Source: Ceratotherium simum simum
Lineage: Eukaryota; Chordata; Mammalia; Perissodactyla; Rhinocerotidae
Assembly (NCBI RefSeq): GCF_000283155.1
Contig: NW_004454217.1
Location: forward strand, 4,933,246-4,997,245
Direction of reading: 5' to 3'
DNA: 64,000 bases
Position numbers and translations under genes: made by a program. Shown piece by piece: positions 24,100 through 35,559 of the stretch; within the stretch, counting starts at the first letter, position 1, and each line of letters begins with the position of its first letter. The notes under the pieces are model-generated. The model was not told where the DNA came from. It made no database searches and was given only the letters and a program-made list of their open reading frames with translations.

Positions 24100-27000
24100 T
24101 ATCATTTTATATTTGCTGAAGACCGTTAGTGCTTTCATTTCTTTCCCACAGTACTGTCAAATTATCATAGTGGACTGAAAACACAAAGGTTGCAAATTCC
24201 TCATGGGGCAGAAGCATGTCATGTACACTTGTAGCATTTTGTGTGTGCCTAGGGTAGATGCATATCAAATTCTTACTGATTGAGTTTACAGAGTAAATAT
24301 TATCCTTATTATATAATTGTGGACACCAATTTTATTAGATGTTTAAATAATGTCCTTAAGATCTGGAAGGTTAATATAATGTATCATCAAACCACGACAC
24401 TTCTGAAAGTGAAAAGTTTTCCCTATTCAGAGGGGCACTGGCCTAAACTGGGACTGTTGTGGGCTAAACTAGATGCACAGTTATATCAGCATCACATAAC
24501 TAATTGGTAGAAGAGTTTTCAGAGCCTAAACATTTTATGCAAGAAGAAATGGTAGAAAAATGTTATTTCAGCACCTTATCATCCCTTTCTCAATGGCACA
24601 AAATCTTTCACTTTTTCTCTTGGCAGAAACAGGAAAGGAGATTGCTAAGCTCTTCATAGAAACTTCTCGAATCTTTCTATAACTTAACATTTAGTAACAA
24701 CTGATGCAGACATACCAGCCAAATAATTTCTACAGGTTTAAATTAAAAAGTGAATGAAAATCTGCAGGCTGTCCAAGGTTTTGAAAACATCAAGCATTTG
24801 AGAAAATGATCCTGCCTTTATATAAACGATTTTAATTTCTTAGCCTTCATTTTTATATTCTGTACACACACCCCCAAACACACCATATATATATATGTTT
24901 TTTTCCATAGCTAGTTAGGGGATGATAAATCTGAGTGTGCAAATGGAGTGACTACAAATTAAGTAAAGCTGGAATCATTTGTAAAGAAGACTCAGGTCTT
25001 CTTTAAAATATATATGTTGAATAATAGGCAAAACAAAGGTCATCCAGCACACATAGGATCAGTTTTCACTTTGAAAAAATAAAAAAGCAAGAGATTGTGC
25101 AAAAATTTCCCTGAGCATCAGTTATGGCAAAATGATTTTATAGCATGTAGAAAACTGATCTAATGGTGGCCTAACAGCAACTAATGACTGGTAAGTGTTC
25201 CATTTGATAACAAATGTTCCCGGTATTCTTACTTTAGAAATGAGTGCAAGCATAGCTTATTAAAGAATTAGTCCCTGACTAGGTAAGCACTAATAGCTCA
25301 GTCATTGCATGATGAACAGTTATTTTCATGTAGCTGCAGGAAAATTTAAAAAATTTGGGTGGTGATGTGTGGAGGCAGGAAAACTGAACATCTAGTGCAT
25401 TTGAGCTACATAATTTGAGATGAATGGTGTCCACTGGGAACTTGAAAAACTGCCAAGCTCAGAACTAGGCATAGAGCTGGTGTGAGCAAGAGTAATACCC
25501 CTGTTTGTACTTTGTGTTTGATAGCTGAGTTTCATTTAGGGAAAAATTTATGAAGTCCTTCTGTAACTGCTCAACTAGAATTTGTTTTGTGCTCAACAGA
25601 ATGTCTCTTATAGGTGTCATACCACTGACCCCCTAAAAACACTCACACACACGCACATGTACATGCACACACATACACATGTGCATATATGCTTGCATAT
25701 GTATGCACACACTCACACACACATGCAGCTTGTATGCCTTGGTAGTGTTTCTCCATTAATTAAAGATCTTAGCAATAATTTTAGAGATAGAAAGGAAAAT
25801 ATTTTAATGTGGGCACTTTATTCATGGCTACTCCTAATGTTATCCGTGTCTTCTTGTCTTGATGGAGTACACAGATTAGCATCGGGAACCTTATAGGACT
25901 TAATGGCCATGTAATGGATGAAAAGTTTCCACCTTTTAAATTTTGCTCCTACAAAATAATGGCATTTTCTTCAAGAAAAGTTGTAAGAAAACAAACTAAA
26001 AATAAGATATCCCTTTTGAAGAACTGGTCAGTGAATGCGACTTTCAAGAGTTCTCCAAATGCATTTGCGATTACACAACTACTCCACAGGACATGTCCTG
26101 ATTCAGATGTTTCACACCTAAGGTGAAACTTGCCTTCTGCATTCAGAATCTGGTCCAGCTGTTTTCATTCTAAGTCTTCAGAGAAATCCTTTCCAAAAAT
26201 CTCATTTGAAAAGAATATTGCCACCTACACCATGAAAATACAAAAGTTCCTTTATAAAACAGCTGCGTGGGAGACTTACCTTATCCATGATCTTTTTTCT
26301 CAAGCTCAGACTAAATTAGATACAGCCACCAGACTGTAGGATGAGAAAATGAGTTTAGAGGCTCAGGGTTGGTGTTTTGAAAACCTTCATCCCTTAATCT
26401 CCAAGCTAATACCCTCCCCAACAAAAATAACAACAACAACAAAAACTCTACCAGTTATGTAAACAACTTACTTTATTTGATTAGAAGATTGTCAAATCCA
26501 TGGGTTTTATTATTCATTGAATGTCCAGCATAGCCAGTACTGGATCAAAAATAGGCAGACTAAGCCAGTGATTAAGGAACAAACAATTCAGAGATACCAA
26601 AAAAGAACAAGAAATATTTTTTCAAAATACTGATATTATAGATTTCAAAAGAAATTATCATGGGAAAATTCAAACTTTTGATTTCTTATATGTATTTTAC
26701 AACTTGGTAATTTTTTTTATTTTTAACTACCAGAGACTTTGTCCCATAATCTTCTCAAAGTTTAGGGGCCTTTAATTTCATAATATGATCCTATGACACA
26801 TCACGGGGAACTTTGTAGGGTCCTTCTTTGCAACTATACACAAACATCAAATCAAAGCTCAATATCTTGTGCTTCAATCCACTGCCTCATGAGTCCCTGC
26901 CTCCCTACTTTGTTATGGCCCCCATCCCTGACTGACCCCGTAGATCGTATCGTGCTTCCTTCCTAGGCTAGATTGCACTACATCTGCTTAAGTGAATGTG

Positions 27001-27215
27001 ATTTTTCTCTGCAAGATGCCCCTTTAACATCATATTTAAAAATTCCAAAAGTCATTCCCCATTAAAAAAATATAACTGGATTGATCAGATAAAGCACAAC
27101 TTTGCTCTATCCAGTTTGGTGGTGGGATGGTCAGAGCTACTTCAAATCCATCTTAATTATAAATAAATGAAGTATAACAGTACAAATGACAAGTGGTATA
27201 ATATGTGTATAAGCA
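24100..27215. other. Long stretch with little recognisable content
   Basis: Apart from simple repeats (AT run at 24884-24896, CA-rich block at 25638-25735, CAA run at 26423-26442), I recognise no transposon. Several frames of 60-104 codons exist. The 104-codon one at 25582 runs through the CA repeat and is an artefact. Confidence 0.4.
25638..25735. repeat. Interrupted CA/TG-rich microsatellite
   Basis: About 100 bp of ACAC units broken by ATGT and GTGCATATATGC pieces. This leaves local palindromes of alternating purine-pyrimidine that favour Z-DNA or cruciform structure. Confidence 0.85.
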
Positions 27216-27219
27216 CTGT

Positions 27220-27745
27220 GCTATGGGAGCCCAGAGAAAGGAGAATTTATCAGTAAGGACTCTTGATTGGAAACATGGAAACTGACTCTGGCTTGCTTTA
27301 GGGGAAAACAATATTGGAAAGATAGTAAGACAAGGTGGAAGGGCTGGAGAACTAAGCTTGAAAATTGGGCAGGAATCAAGCAAGCAAAGACCAGGCTGGA
27401 GAACAAAATCTAGTCTGCTAGCCATCGCACCCCTCACATCAATCTGATCTGTAAACTTACTTCTTTGCATTACACACTCAAAACTCAAAGTGTTGGGAAG
27501 TAGAGCATCGAGAGCTTGATCAATTTTAGATCACATGCTTGTCCTTGGGCTGTAGGGGGTCGGGGCAAGGAGAATTTGGCCTGCTAACTTCAGGTTTTGA
27601 GAGTGGGAGCCAACAGTGAGAAGTGGGCATTAGGAATCCCTCTCCCCAAGATACTGTGCACAATGGTGAATTCCCCACGGGAGGGCAAGGTGCTAATAGG
27701 AAGGGTGGTGGGTTGGCTGCTGATGAGCCAAAAAATTAACAAATG
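27220..27745 (+). repeat. Probable ancient interspersed repeat, family not assigned
   Basis: The blocks 'aatattggaaagatag', 'gaagggctggagaactaagc', 'gggcaggaatcaagcaagc', 'gatcacatgcttgtccttgg' and 'gctaataggaagggtggtgg' recur in many mammalian loci as I remember them, so this is likely a transposon remnant. I cannot name it safely. A 111-codon reverse frame here is not a gene. Confidence 0.45.
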
Positions 27746-27789
27746 CCTGTTTACAGAATCTAAGTGAGTCTTCTTGGTTAGAAAAAAGA

Positions 27790-28165
27790 CCTAAAAGGAA
27801 TGTATTCCTGAAGAAGTATCATTTAAACAGAAGGACAAGTCAGAGTTTGCAAACTAAGGGGAATGAAGAACATTTTAAGCAGAAAACATGCTATACGCAC
27901 AGCGACATAGAAAGCCCCGCACTTTCAATAAGAAGAATGTGTCAGCTATGGTGAGATTGTAGTCTGCATGTTGAACAGTTAAAGGAGATGAAGCTGAGAG
28001 AAATAAGAAGTTGATGGGATGAAGAGAAATAAGAAGTTAGATTGCAGAGATAAAATTTTAAATGTATTATTTTGCGATGTGAAGTCCATAAAGGATTTTA
28101 AGCAATAGCTTGTCAAGATCGGATTTGTTATAGAAGAACTACTTGGGCCTCAGTGAAGAGGATGA
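27790..28165 (-). repeat. L2 LINE remnant, antisense
   Basis: Antisense L2 text with 'attcctgaagaagtatcatt', a 'gaagaacattttaagcagaa' block, 'gtgaagtccataaaggattt' and 'agcaatagcttgtcaagatc'. It includes a 15-bp direct repeat (27998-28012 and 28024-28038, offset 26 bp). Confidence 0.6.
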
Positions 28166-28384
28166 ATGTCAGGAATTCTCTCCAATTTAATCTTGTTTCT
28201 TTAGGCTGTGGGACAAAGGTTAAAAATGACAACTTCATGTCCATTTTACAGTTTGTATCAACTCTGAATTCTTTGCTTCACTTACAAACTCACCTTTCTG
28301 TTGTGCAAACCTGTTGAGATTAACATTCAACATCAAATATCTTATTTTAGCCTCAAATATCTTATTACGAGTATTGCATTTGTT

Positions 28385-28875
28385 TTCTTCTGCTGCTGTA
28401 TACATTATCACACACATTTAAAACAATACAAATTTGTCATCTCATAGTTCTGCAGGTTAGAGGTCTGACATGGATCTTACTGGGCTAAAATCAGAGTACA
28501 AGGTGAGCTGAATTGCTTCTCAAGGCTCCAGGGGGAAATCGTTTCCTTGCCTTTTCTAGCACATGGAGGCTGCCCACCTTCTGTAGCTCATTGTCCCCCT
28601 TCATCTTCAAAGCCAGCAACATCTGGTCGAGTTCTCACACTGCATCACTCTGACTCTACTCCTGTCATTGTCTTTCTTCCCCTGACTCTTCTTCCACTTT
28701 TAAGGACCCTTTTCATTACACTGCGTCTACATGATAATCTTCCTATTTTAACACCAGCTGATTTGCAACCTTAATTCCATCTGAACCTTAATCCCCCTTT
28801 GCCATGTAAAATAACATATTCACAGGTTCTGGGGATTAGGATGTGGATATCTTTGCAGAGCCACAATGATCATTT
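28385..28875 (-). mobile_element. LTR-like mammalian repeat, subfamily not assigned
   Basis: About 490 bp with blocks common to many mammalian loci: 'tttgtcatctcatagttctg', 'cttactgggctaaaatcaga', 'cgtttccttgccttttctag', 'ttcaaagccagcaacatctg', 'ccttaattccatctgaacct' and 'cacaggttctggggattagg'. The structure suits an old MaLR/ERVL-class LTR read from its 3' side. Strand is by analogy with the MLT1 elements. The 60-75 codon frames inside are chance. Confidence 0.55.
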
Positions 28876-29139
28876 GCTGAAGGTCCCAACAACAAAGTCT
28901 CTGAATTTCCGTGGTACAATCACAGGACACTAAATCTGCTTCCCTGTTAAGCACTCGGCCTGTGTTACGTCCATGATGCTGGACATGATGCTCTGTTATG
29001 TCCATGTAAGTTCTATTGCTCCCAGGTCTGTTTCTCTCCTTCTGTATCACAATCATTCAGTCCTCATTGCCTAGATCTCTTCAGGAGGTGCAGAATATTG
29101 ACATAAAGCCTTTTCATAATTATGAATGATATACTGATT

Positions 29140-29345
29140 ACTCTTATTAAAAGAAAGGCCCTTTCACAAACATTCTCACTTTAATTCTTACACCAAAGCT
29201 TTGAAGTAGCTTTTTATTGCTCCTATTTTGCCATTTTTCAGATGAGAAAACTAATGTTCGGAGAAGCTAAGCATAGAGCTGATAAAGTTGGCACCGAAAC
29301 TCAAACCCAGGCCTCCTGCCTTCACACCGGTGTTGTATCTGCCGT
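29140..29345 (-). repeat. MIR SINE, antisense
   Basis: Reversed MIR: 'cattctcactttaattctta', 'tttttcagatgagaaaacta', 'agctgataaagttggcaccg' and 'aactcaaacccaggcctcct', ending near 'ccaccataa'. Confidence 0.85.
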
Positions 29346-30055
29346 CTTCCACCATAACAGCCCCTCTGTGGGATGTGCTGCTGGGCTCACATGTTAACAT
29401 CGCTCCCGCACAGAATCCCTACAGTTTGTGAAGGGTTCTTGTTGTTTCCTATCCACATGCTCCAAACCCCATCTGAGCTTCTCCTGCCATTGGTTATCCT
29501 CTCCCTACGGCCAGAGCCCCTACCGGCCTGTCTCCCCACCCGTGCAAGTGCTTAACCTTGCAGATAAGCAGGGTTATTCTGGCCCCAGCCATGGTCTTTT
29601 CCTCTTCAGATGGGAGGGAGAGCAGGAGGGAGGGGAAGCAGGCTCTCTTAGAGATGTGGAAAGCTTTAGTGCCCTTCTCTCAGGGATGCCTGCTGTTTTG
29701 CTTTTGTTAGAAATCACCACCAGCCTGGCAATATCAACTGCAATCTACAGTCACAATCAGATCACACATATTTCCTGGGATTCTGAGAGGGACAGAGGCT
29801 TCAGAAAGTTATAAATATAACACTTTACAAACTGAACTGGATGCCCAAGGAGAAACCCCCTGCAATTAGCAACAGGATCTTGTGCTGATTAGATCCAAGG
29901 CTTTCAAAGAGTTCAGAACACGTGTTGTCAGAGGTGTATCACATATCCCCTGCCTGTCTTGAAATTGCTCTGATGGCATAAAAGACGTCACATACAAGTT
30001 AGGTCCCCTTAATGACCCCACTTTGAAATTGTATTTGTAAAGTTTTTAAAAGTTT
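29346..30055. other. Unassigned non-coding stretch
   Basis: No repeat recognised. A 128-codon frame (29428-29814) has no recognisable domain, is not flanked by evident splice structure that I can defend, and is not called. Confidence 0.35.
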
Positions 30056-30059
30056 CAGA

Positions 30060-30265
30060 TTCCTTTTACTTACATGATTTTATTCAATTCTGGCAGCGTT
30101 CTATAAAGTAGGCAAGACAATTGCAAGAATCCCTTTTCACAGATGAAGAGGCTGAGGCCCATCTTTACATAGCTAGTGAGTGGCAGAGCTGAGAAGAAGC
30201 TTAGAATCCAAGCTCCAGGTTCCCATTCCGTTCTCATTTCCCTCTGCCACATTGTTCTCATTGCC
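30060..30265 (-). repeat. MIR SINE, antisense
   Basis: Reversed MIR: 'ttacttacatgattttattc', 'ttcacagatgaagaggctga', 'acatagctagtgagtggcag', 'agctccaggttcccattc'. Confidence 0.85.
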
Positions 30266-30439
30266 AGCTACTCACATTCTCTCTTTCACTGCCTTTCCCA
30301 CCTCACTGGAAGGGGCTTAAAGGAACTGAAGTAGCAATAGACTCCACATCAGAGAGCTGTCTTTTAAAATAAAGCTTTTAGTGACAGCAGAGTTACCCAA
30401 AGTATATTTGCATTAACTTGGTTCATTGTTCTCAGTAAA

Positions 30440-30765
30440 AATTCTTCTTTTTCCAGTTACTGGCATAATCAATAAATATATATTATCTGCCAACTTTGTA
30501 ACAGCCTTGTGCTAAGTGCTAGAAGAGATTGCCAAAGAGGAAAGGTAAGGTTACTATTGTCACAGGGCTTATATTGAGTGGGGAGAAAAAGTGGGATCCG
30601 TGGAAGGTTAAAGAATCATTAAGTTTTTAAAGAAATGCATGCTGATTATAAGTGCAATGGGGGTTCAAAGAACAGAATGAGTAGAAATGGGGATTGACCT
30701 GAGCTTGAAGAATTTAGGTAAGGAGAAAGGAGGAAAACAGGCTTTGTCTTTGTTTTGTGTTTGTT
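30440..30765 (-). repeat. L2 LINE 3' region, antisense
   Basis: Antisense L2 3' end: 'tcaataaatatatattatct', 'cagccttgtgctaagtgcta', 'cacagggcttatattgagtg', later 'gacctgagcttgaagaattt' and 'aggtaaggagaaaggagg'. Confidence 0.65.
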
Positions 30766-31236
30766 TTAAGTTGCAAAAGAGATCAAGTCTGCTAGCGGCC
30801 TTCATAAGGTTCTGACAGGCTTTCCAATTTTGAGAAAGCTTAGATCTGTCTTTTCACCTTTGGATGGATGACAAGGCACCAACTTACACTCTTGCAAAAC
30901 CTTGCTTCTGAACTCTTGCCAGTAGTCAGAGTCTGAAACACCTCAGTTTTGAATGTGAGTCCAAATGACCATCCATGCTGCCCCTCTACCAATTCTTCCC
31001 AGGATGCTCACCAAGTTTCTGTTCTCATACATACGCATTCTTAGAGGGAATAAGACTGCTTTTACATAATATAATGGCTTACCACTTTTCCAGAGAATAT
31101 AAACATGTCTCAAGTACAACTTTGTTATACATAACTTGCATAAAAATTCTTAGTGCACACAAACTATAATAGAGACTTGTAATGTTCATCTGTAGCTACA
31201 TCTACCTTTCTTCCAGACACATGAAAAGATTATCAT
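30766..31236. other. Unassigned non-coding stretch
   Basis: Nothing recognised. Confidence 0.35.
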
Positions 31237-31515
31237 TCATTGCCCCATTATTTATTTATTTTTTTTGGTGAGGAAGATTGTCCCTGAGCTAACATCTGTT
31301 GCCAATCTTCCTGTTTTTGCTTGAGGAAGATTGTCCTTGAGCTAACGTATGTGCCAATCTTCCTCTATTTTGTATGTGGGATGCAACCACAGCATGGCTT
31401 GATGAGTGGTATGTAGATCTGCGCCAGGGAACCAAACCTGCAAACCCCAGGCCGCCGAAGTAGAGCACACGAACCCAACCACTGCGCCACTGGGCTAGCA
31501 ACTCATTGCCCCATT
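31237..31515 (-). mobile_element. ERE-type SINE with two tail modules, antisense
   Basis: The SINE body spans 31250-31502, between identical 13-bp target duplications (31237-31249 and 31503-31515). The + strand reads T-rich tail, tail module 1 (31271-31312), tail module 2 (31324-31364), 'gtatgtgggatgcaaccaca', 'gcatggcttgatgag', 'gaaccaaacctgcaaacccc', and a 5' end 'cactgggctagc'. The arms aggaagattg and caatcttcct in both modules are perfectly complementary. The perfect duplication shows a completed L1-type retrotransposition. Confidence 0.92.
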
Positions 31516-31539
31516 TTTGAAATTGAATAGGGTTGTTCT

Positions 31540-31755
31540 GGCCAATGGTCTAACACAAGACCCTCAAATATTCTTCTCCACCATGCTCCTACAACAGGCA
31601 AAAGCCATCTTAATTCCCAAAATAAGGATAATATGGAGCCGAGCTCCCTATCTAGGTGTCCTTGACAGATACTGTGATGAGAAATTAATGTTTGTCGCTT
31701 AAACCCACAAAATGTTGGAGTTAATTTATTTTGCTGTATAACCTAGCCAATTCTG
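31540..31755 (+). repeat. Possible LTR/retroelement 3' fragment, unassigned
   Basis: The end 'tttgtcgcttaaacccacaa' followed by 'gctgtataacctagcc' resembles the 3' end of a common mammalian LTR-class repeat (taagccactaagattt... type). The rest is not assignable. Confidence 0.3.
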
Positions 31756-33885
31756 AATACTTTTATTTAAATTTTTTTGAAAGAATGGGTGGAATAAATT
31801 CAATCTTCTTCAATCCAATGTCTGATTCTCACCAGCCCCTCTTTATTTTTCTTAGGGTCCTCGAATTATATGTTCATTCTACTCATGATGGGTATGTATT
31901 GTTTCCAGGCCCCTCTCCAGCTTGGAAGGCATTTTTCCAAAATATTTCTTGTGGTAAAGAGAATTATCTTGACAAAGAAGTTGGACCAAGCCCTGGGAAG
32001 CTGGGCTGTGAAGCAGAGGGTCTAGATACACAGACCTCTGTGAATCCCCTAAGGCACGGCACGTTGTTCCATGCTTCTAGATCAAAGGGGCTGATCTCAC
32101 CTTCTGCCTACTTTTAGGAAGTACTAGGTATGAAAGGAAAAAAAAAGCATTATAAAACTTTGGTTTGTTAGAATATCCCTAGGAGGAAGCTGGCCGAGAC
32201 ACAAATCTAACTTTTCTAAATGGGCCAATATATGTAGGCTGGAGAATGGAAAACTTTAAACTTTTTAATTTTTTTTCCTTCCTACTTCTTCAAGTGCACT
32301 TCCTTCCTCTCTCCCTTAAAGTCCTTGCTGCGCCTGCTTGTTAGATACCATCTTCATTATTAGAGTACACTTTGTTGCCATAGCAATTCATTCCTACTCT
32401 CACATTTTATTGCACTTATAGTTGCTACAGGCAAGAGACAAGGGGGGAGGGAAGCATGATTTTATTTTCCCTCAAGTAGCCAGGCTTTCTCCTGATCCGA
32501 GAAACTTTTAACTCCCCCTAGAAGGGAGCAGTCTCAAAACCAGGAATAGCATGGGTGATGCATCGCGTGGAACAACAGATTGCTGCTCTCCAGGTTGAGA
32601 CTTGCACAGTGCACAATGCTTTCCTGGTCCAGGTAGGATTACATCATTCTTGCATTAAGTCCTTCTTTTAGGCTTAGCATTTATACTAACAGAAAACAAA
32701 AAAGTAAGTAGGTCCTGTATCAACAATAAAGATCAAAGCAGCAGCAGCGGTTGAAAAGTTCTACCACAATGCCCTTCCAAGGTCACCAAGGATAGGGTCT
32801 TAAGGTGGCCATGAACCCCAAAGTTGTAACAATGATAATAATAATATCTTACCTGAGCATAGCGCTTTTGCCTTTTTAACGTATTTTTACAGGTATTGCC
32901 TAATTTTTCATTTTTTTGTTAAATGGTATCCCTTGGTGAGGACTTCTCCATTAACTGTATTTCATACTGATATCTTAATTCATCCATTTTGCCAGTTCTT
33001 CGGCAAATACTTTAATATCTCCTACAGAGTTACTATATTTTTATTGAACAGACAGCATCTTATGCTGTCTAATCGTGCTCCTGTTTTGTCTTAAACCATC
33101 TAATTCTGCTCCCATTTTACTTTATGTGCATCAGTCTTATCCCAGCAGACAGGTCTTGCTATTTGAGAATTCGTTCTTAGACAGTTTTTGTGGCTCTCAT
33201 GGGGACCACTCTAATGTGAGGTACTCTGTAAACTTTGCAGGCTGATTGAGATTCAGATTTTCATCTAGTATTGTGACTAGGGATTAGACACTTAGAACTT
33301 TAAAATTATCTGTTTGTCTTGGGCCAATGACTTTTGTCATTTGTATATCAAAAAGTACAATAAAGTTTTCCTTTCTCGGCATGATATTAAACATAATCAA
33401 ACTTTATAAATACTTCTTAAATATTTTTGCAGGAGGAAAAATCTGCTACTTTCAACTGTAATTTTTAAATATTCAATATGTATAGACAAGCTGCTGTATT
33501 TTATATAAATGAATGTATTCATAGAACAAACTTTAAATTTCAGAAAACAACACAGATTGTAGGAGTTTAAATTCCTGTTCATATTCCAGGAGAAATGAGT
33601 AATGTGTCCATTTTGGGAATAGTGGCAAACGATTGAGGAGGAGTGCCTTTCTACACTTGCCTGAGATTGCTATTTTGTGGAGAAGCATTTGTGGTCTGGT
33701 GACTCAAGATGGAGAGGTAGGTAGCTACCCATTCTGTATTCTAAATTCCGCTGCCATTGCTCCATCTGTCCTGGACTCATTTGAGACTTGTCTAGGTAAC
33801 ACTACCCTCTACTGGGTGGAACCAGAACTCCTCCTCAGTCCTTTAATTCAGCAGCAATGCCTCGTAGAATTTAGACTGTAAGAGA
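31756..33885. other. Mostly unassigned stretch
   Basis: No transposon recognised over 2.1 kb. The 128-codon frame (31731-32117) lacks a recognisable domain. A 9-bp perfect hairpin lies at 33050-33070, next to an imperfect 20-bp direct repeat. A polypurine 'caaggggggagggaagc' tract is at 32440. Confidence 0.4.
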
Positions 33886-33889
33886 GACT

Positions 33890-34010
33890 TTAGGAATTAT
33901 TTTGCAGATGAGGAAACTGAGATCCAGAAAGCATAAGAGGCAGGGCTGTGACTGTCAACAGTTGACTTCAGAGACCAGTAAAAGAACCCTGCTTTCCGTA
34001 CTCTTAGATG
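33890..34010 (-). repeat. MIR SINE fragment, antisense
   Basis: 'ttgcagatgaggaaactgag' then 'atccagaaagcataag' and 'aggcagggctgtgactg' are the reversed MIR core. Confidence 0.75.
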
Positions 34011-35190
34011 GCTAATTTTTTCCGAAAAGTACAGAGTAGAATTGAGCAACACTCAACAAAACTATAAATGTATTACTTGCAGCTATAGGAAGATTTGTTA
34101 AAGAACCAATGTCTATTGCTGCATGAATTACCTGTGCTATTTAAATCTAGGTCAGGCGAATTATTCAATATTTATCATAGACCTTTGTATTTTTTTTTAA
34201 ACCCCTCAAATGCACTGCTTTTTTTCTTTCTTTCTTTTTAAATATTTCACCATTTGCTGCTTCAACAAGGATGTCTTTTCAGGTGGAACTTTGTCCTAAG
34301 GGCCTATGGGGCATTTGTTAATGGGCACGTTTTAAGAGTAGAATTTTTCCAATTAGAGAACCTTAATTGGTATCCTTTCTCCTTCTCCCACATTTTCATG
34401 AGGCATTATGTGTTCAGCTCTACCTGTAGGGAGTCGGCCATAAGAATAGATAGAGGAGGCAGTCATTCACATGGAAAGGGTGGGATTTGAGGGGCAAAAG
34501 TACCATGTGAGCCAAATTACAGTAACACCTCACCTCTTCATAATTAAAACATTCATCAATCTCACCTCTCTAGCACACAGTTAAGGACCTAGAAGTAGGC
34601 AAGAAAGACAACAAAACCGGTTTTACCCAGCCCTTAATCTTTTGAGTGGCCCTCGTGCTCTCACTTAATGTCTGTATTCTCTTATTTCACATAAATCCTT
34701 TAAAATTGGTCCAAAGTATATGAAGACAGCAATTTATGGGGTGGGAGGGGTGTGGTGACAGAAGGAGCTGTTACAGGCGTGTACACACATAGTAGTACCA
34801 AGTAAGAGCTGGTGGCATGACAGAAAAGAGGAGACAAAAGGAATAGACAGAACTAAAAGTATTGTGATCTCAAGGTCACTAACAACACTTTGCAAAAGGA
34901 CCAAAATTCACACACACCTCAGAAGAGTCTAATAGTTCATTTTACAATAATGGCCTTGAATGGTAAAAAAAAAAAAAAAGGTTAAATAGTGTTCCACTTT
35001 AGAGTGAAGAACAGCTCCATATTCTCCATTTATTTGGATTTCTACTCAAAAACAGAGTTAAGAAAAACTTCATGAGTTCATCCTCAGCTAGTCAGAATTC
35101 AACTCTCCAGAAGAAACCATAAAATTAAGAGAACTTGATGAATTCTCTTTTATTGGCTCTTTGGAATTCCCACATTAAAATATAAAATTG
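34011..35190. other. Unassigned stretch with homopolymer runs
   Basis: No transposon recognised. It contains TTTC repeats at about 34218-34239, a G-rich piece at 34737-34755 and a 15-A run near 34965. Confidence 0.35.
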
Positions 35191-35194
35191 CTTA

Positions 35195-35545
35195 TTCAAG
35201 TCATTTAACAAAAATATATTGAGTGCTAGTCTGTTCTGTGCCAGGCAATGTTCTAGTCACTAAAGATGGTGTAGGTATCTAAACAGGTACAAGTTGTGGA
35301 CAAATGAAGGAAGGCACACAATAACATAAGTAAAATAAACAAGTAAAATAAGTAAATACAGAATGTGAGATGGTAAAAAATTATTTGAGGAAATAGAAAA
35401 TGAGGACACCGAGCGCCAGTGAGGCTGGGGAGAATTTACAACTTTAAATAACCTATTGAGGTGGGATTTTCCTCAGAAGTGGTTTGGGAAGCAAAAACCT
35501 AAAGAAGGTGAGGAAGCAAGCCCGGCAGGTGCAGGTAACTGTGGT
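35195..35545 (-). repeat. L2 LINE 3' region, antisense
   Basis: Antisense L2 3' end: 'atatattgagtgctagtctg', 'tgtgccaggcaatgttctag', a 'aagtaaaataaacaagtaaa' low-complexity part, 'tttaaataacctattgaggt' and 'aacctaaagaaggtgaggaa'. It lies head-to-head with the next L2. Confidence 0.75.
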
Positions 35546-35559
35546 TACACCTTATGCCT

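Noticed and set aside
25638..25735. CRISPR-like spaced repeat
   Set aside because: This is an interrupted CA microsatellite in a vertebrate genome, with no fixed-length repeats and spacers.
29428..29814. 128-codon open frame
   Set aside because: No homology recognised, and no supporting promoter, splice or polyadenylation context.
31731..32117. 128-codon open frame beside an ERE
   Set aside because: The start lies in a probable repeat end and the product has no recognisable features.
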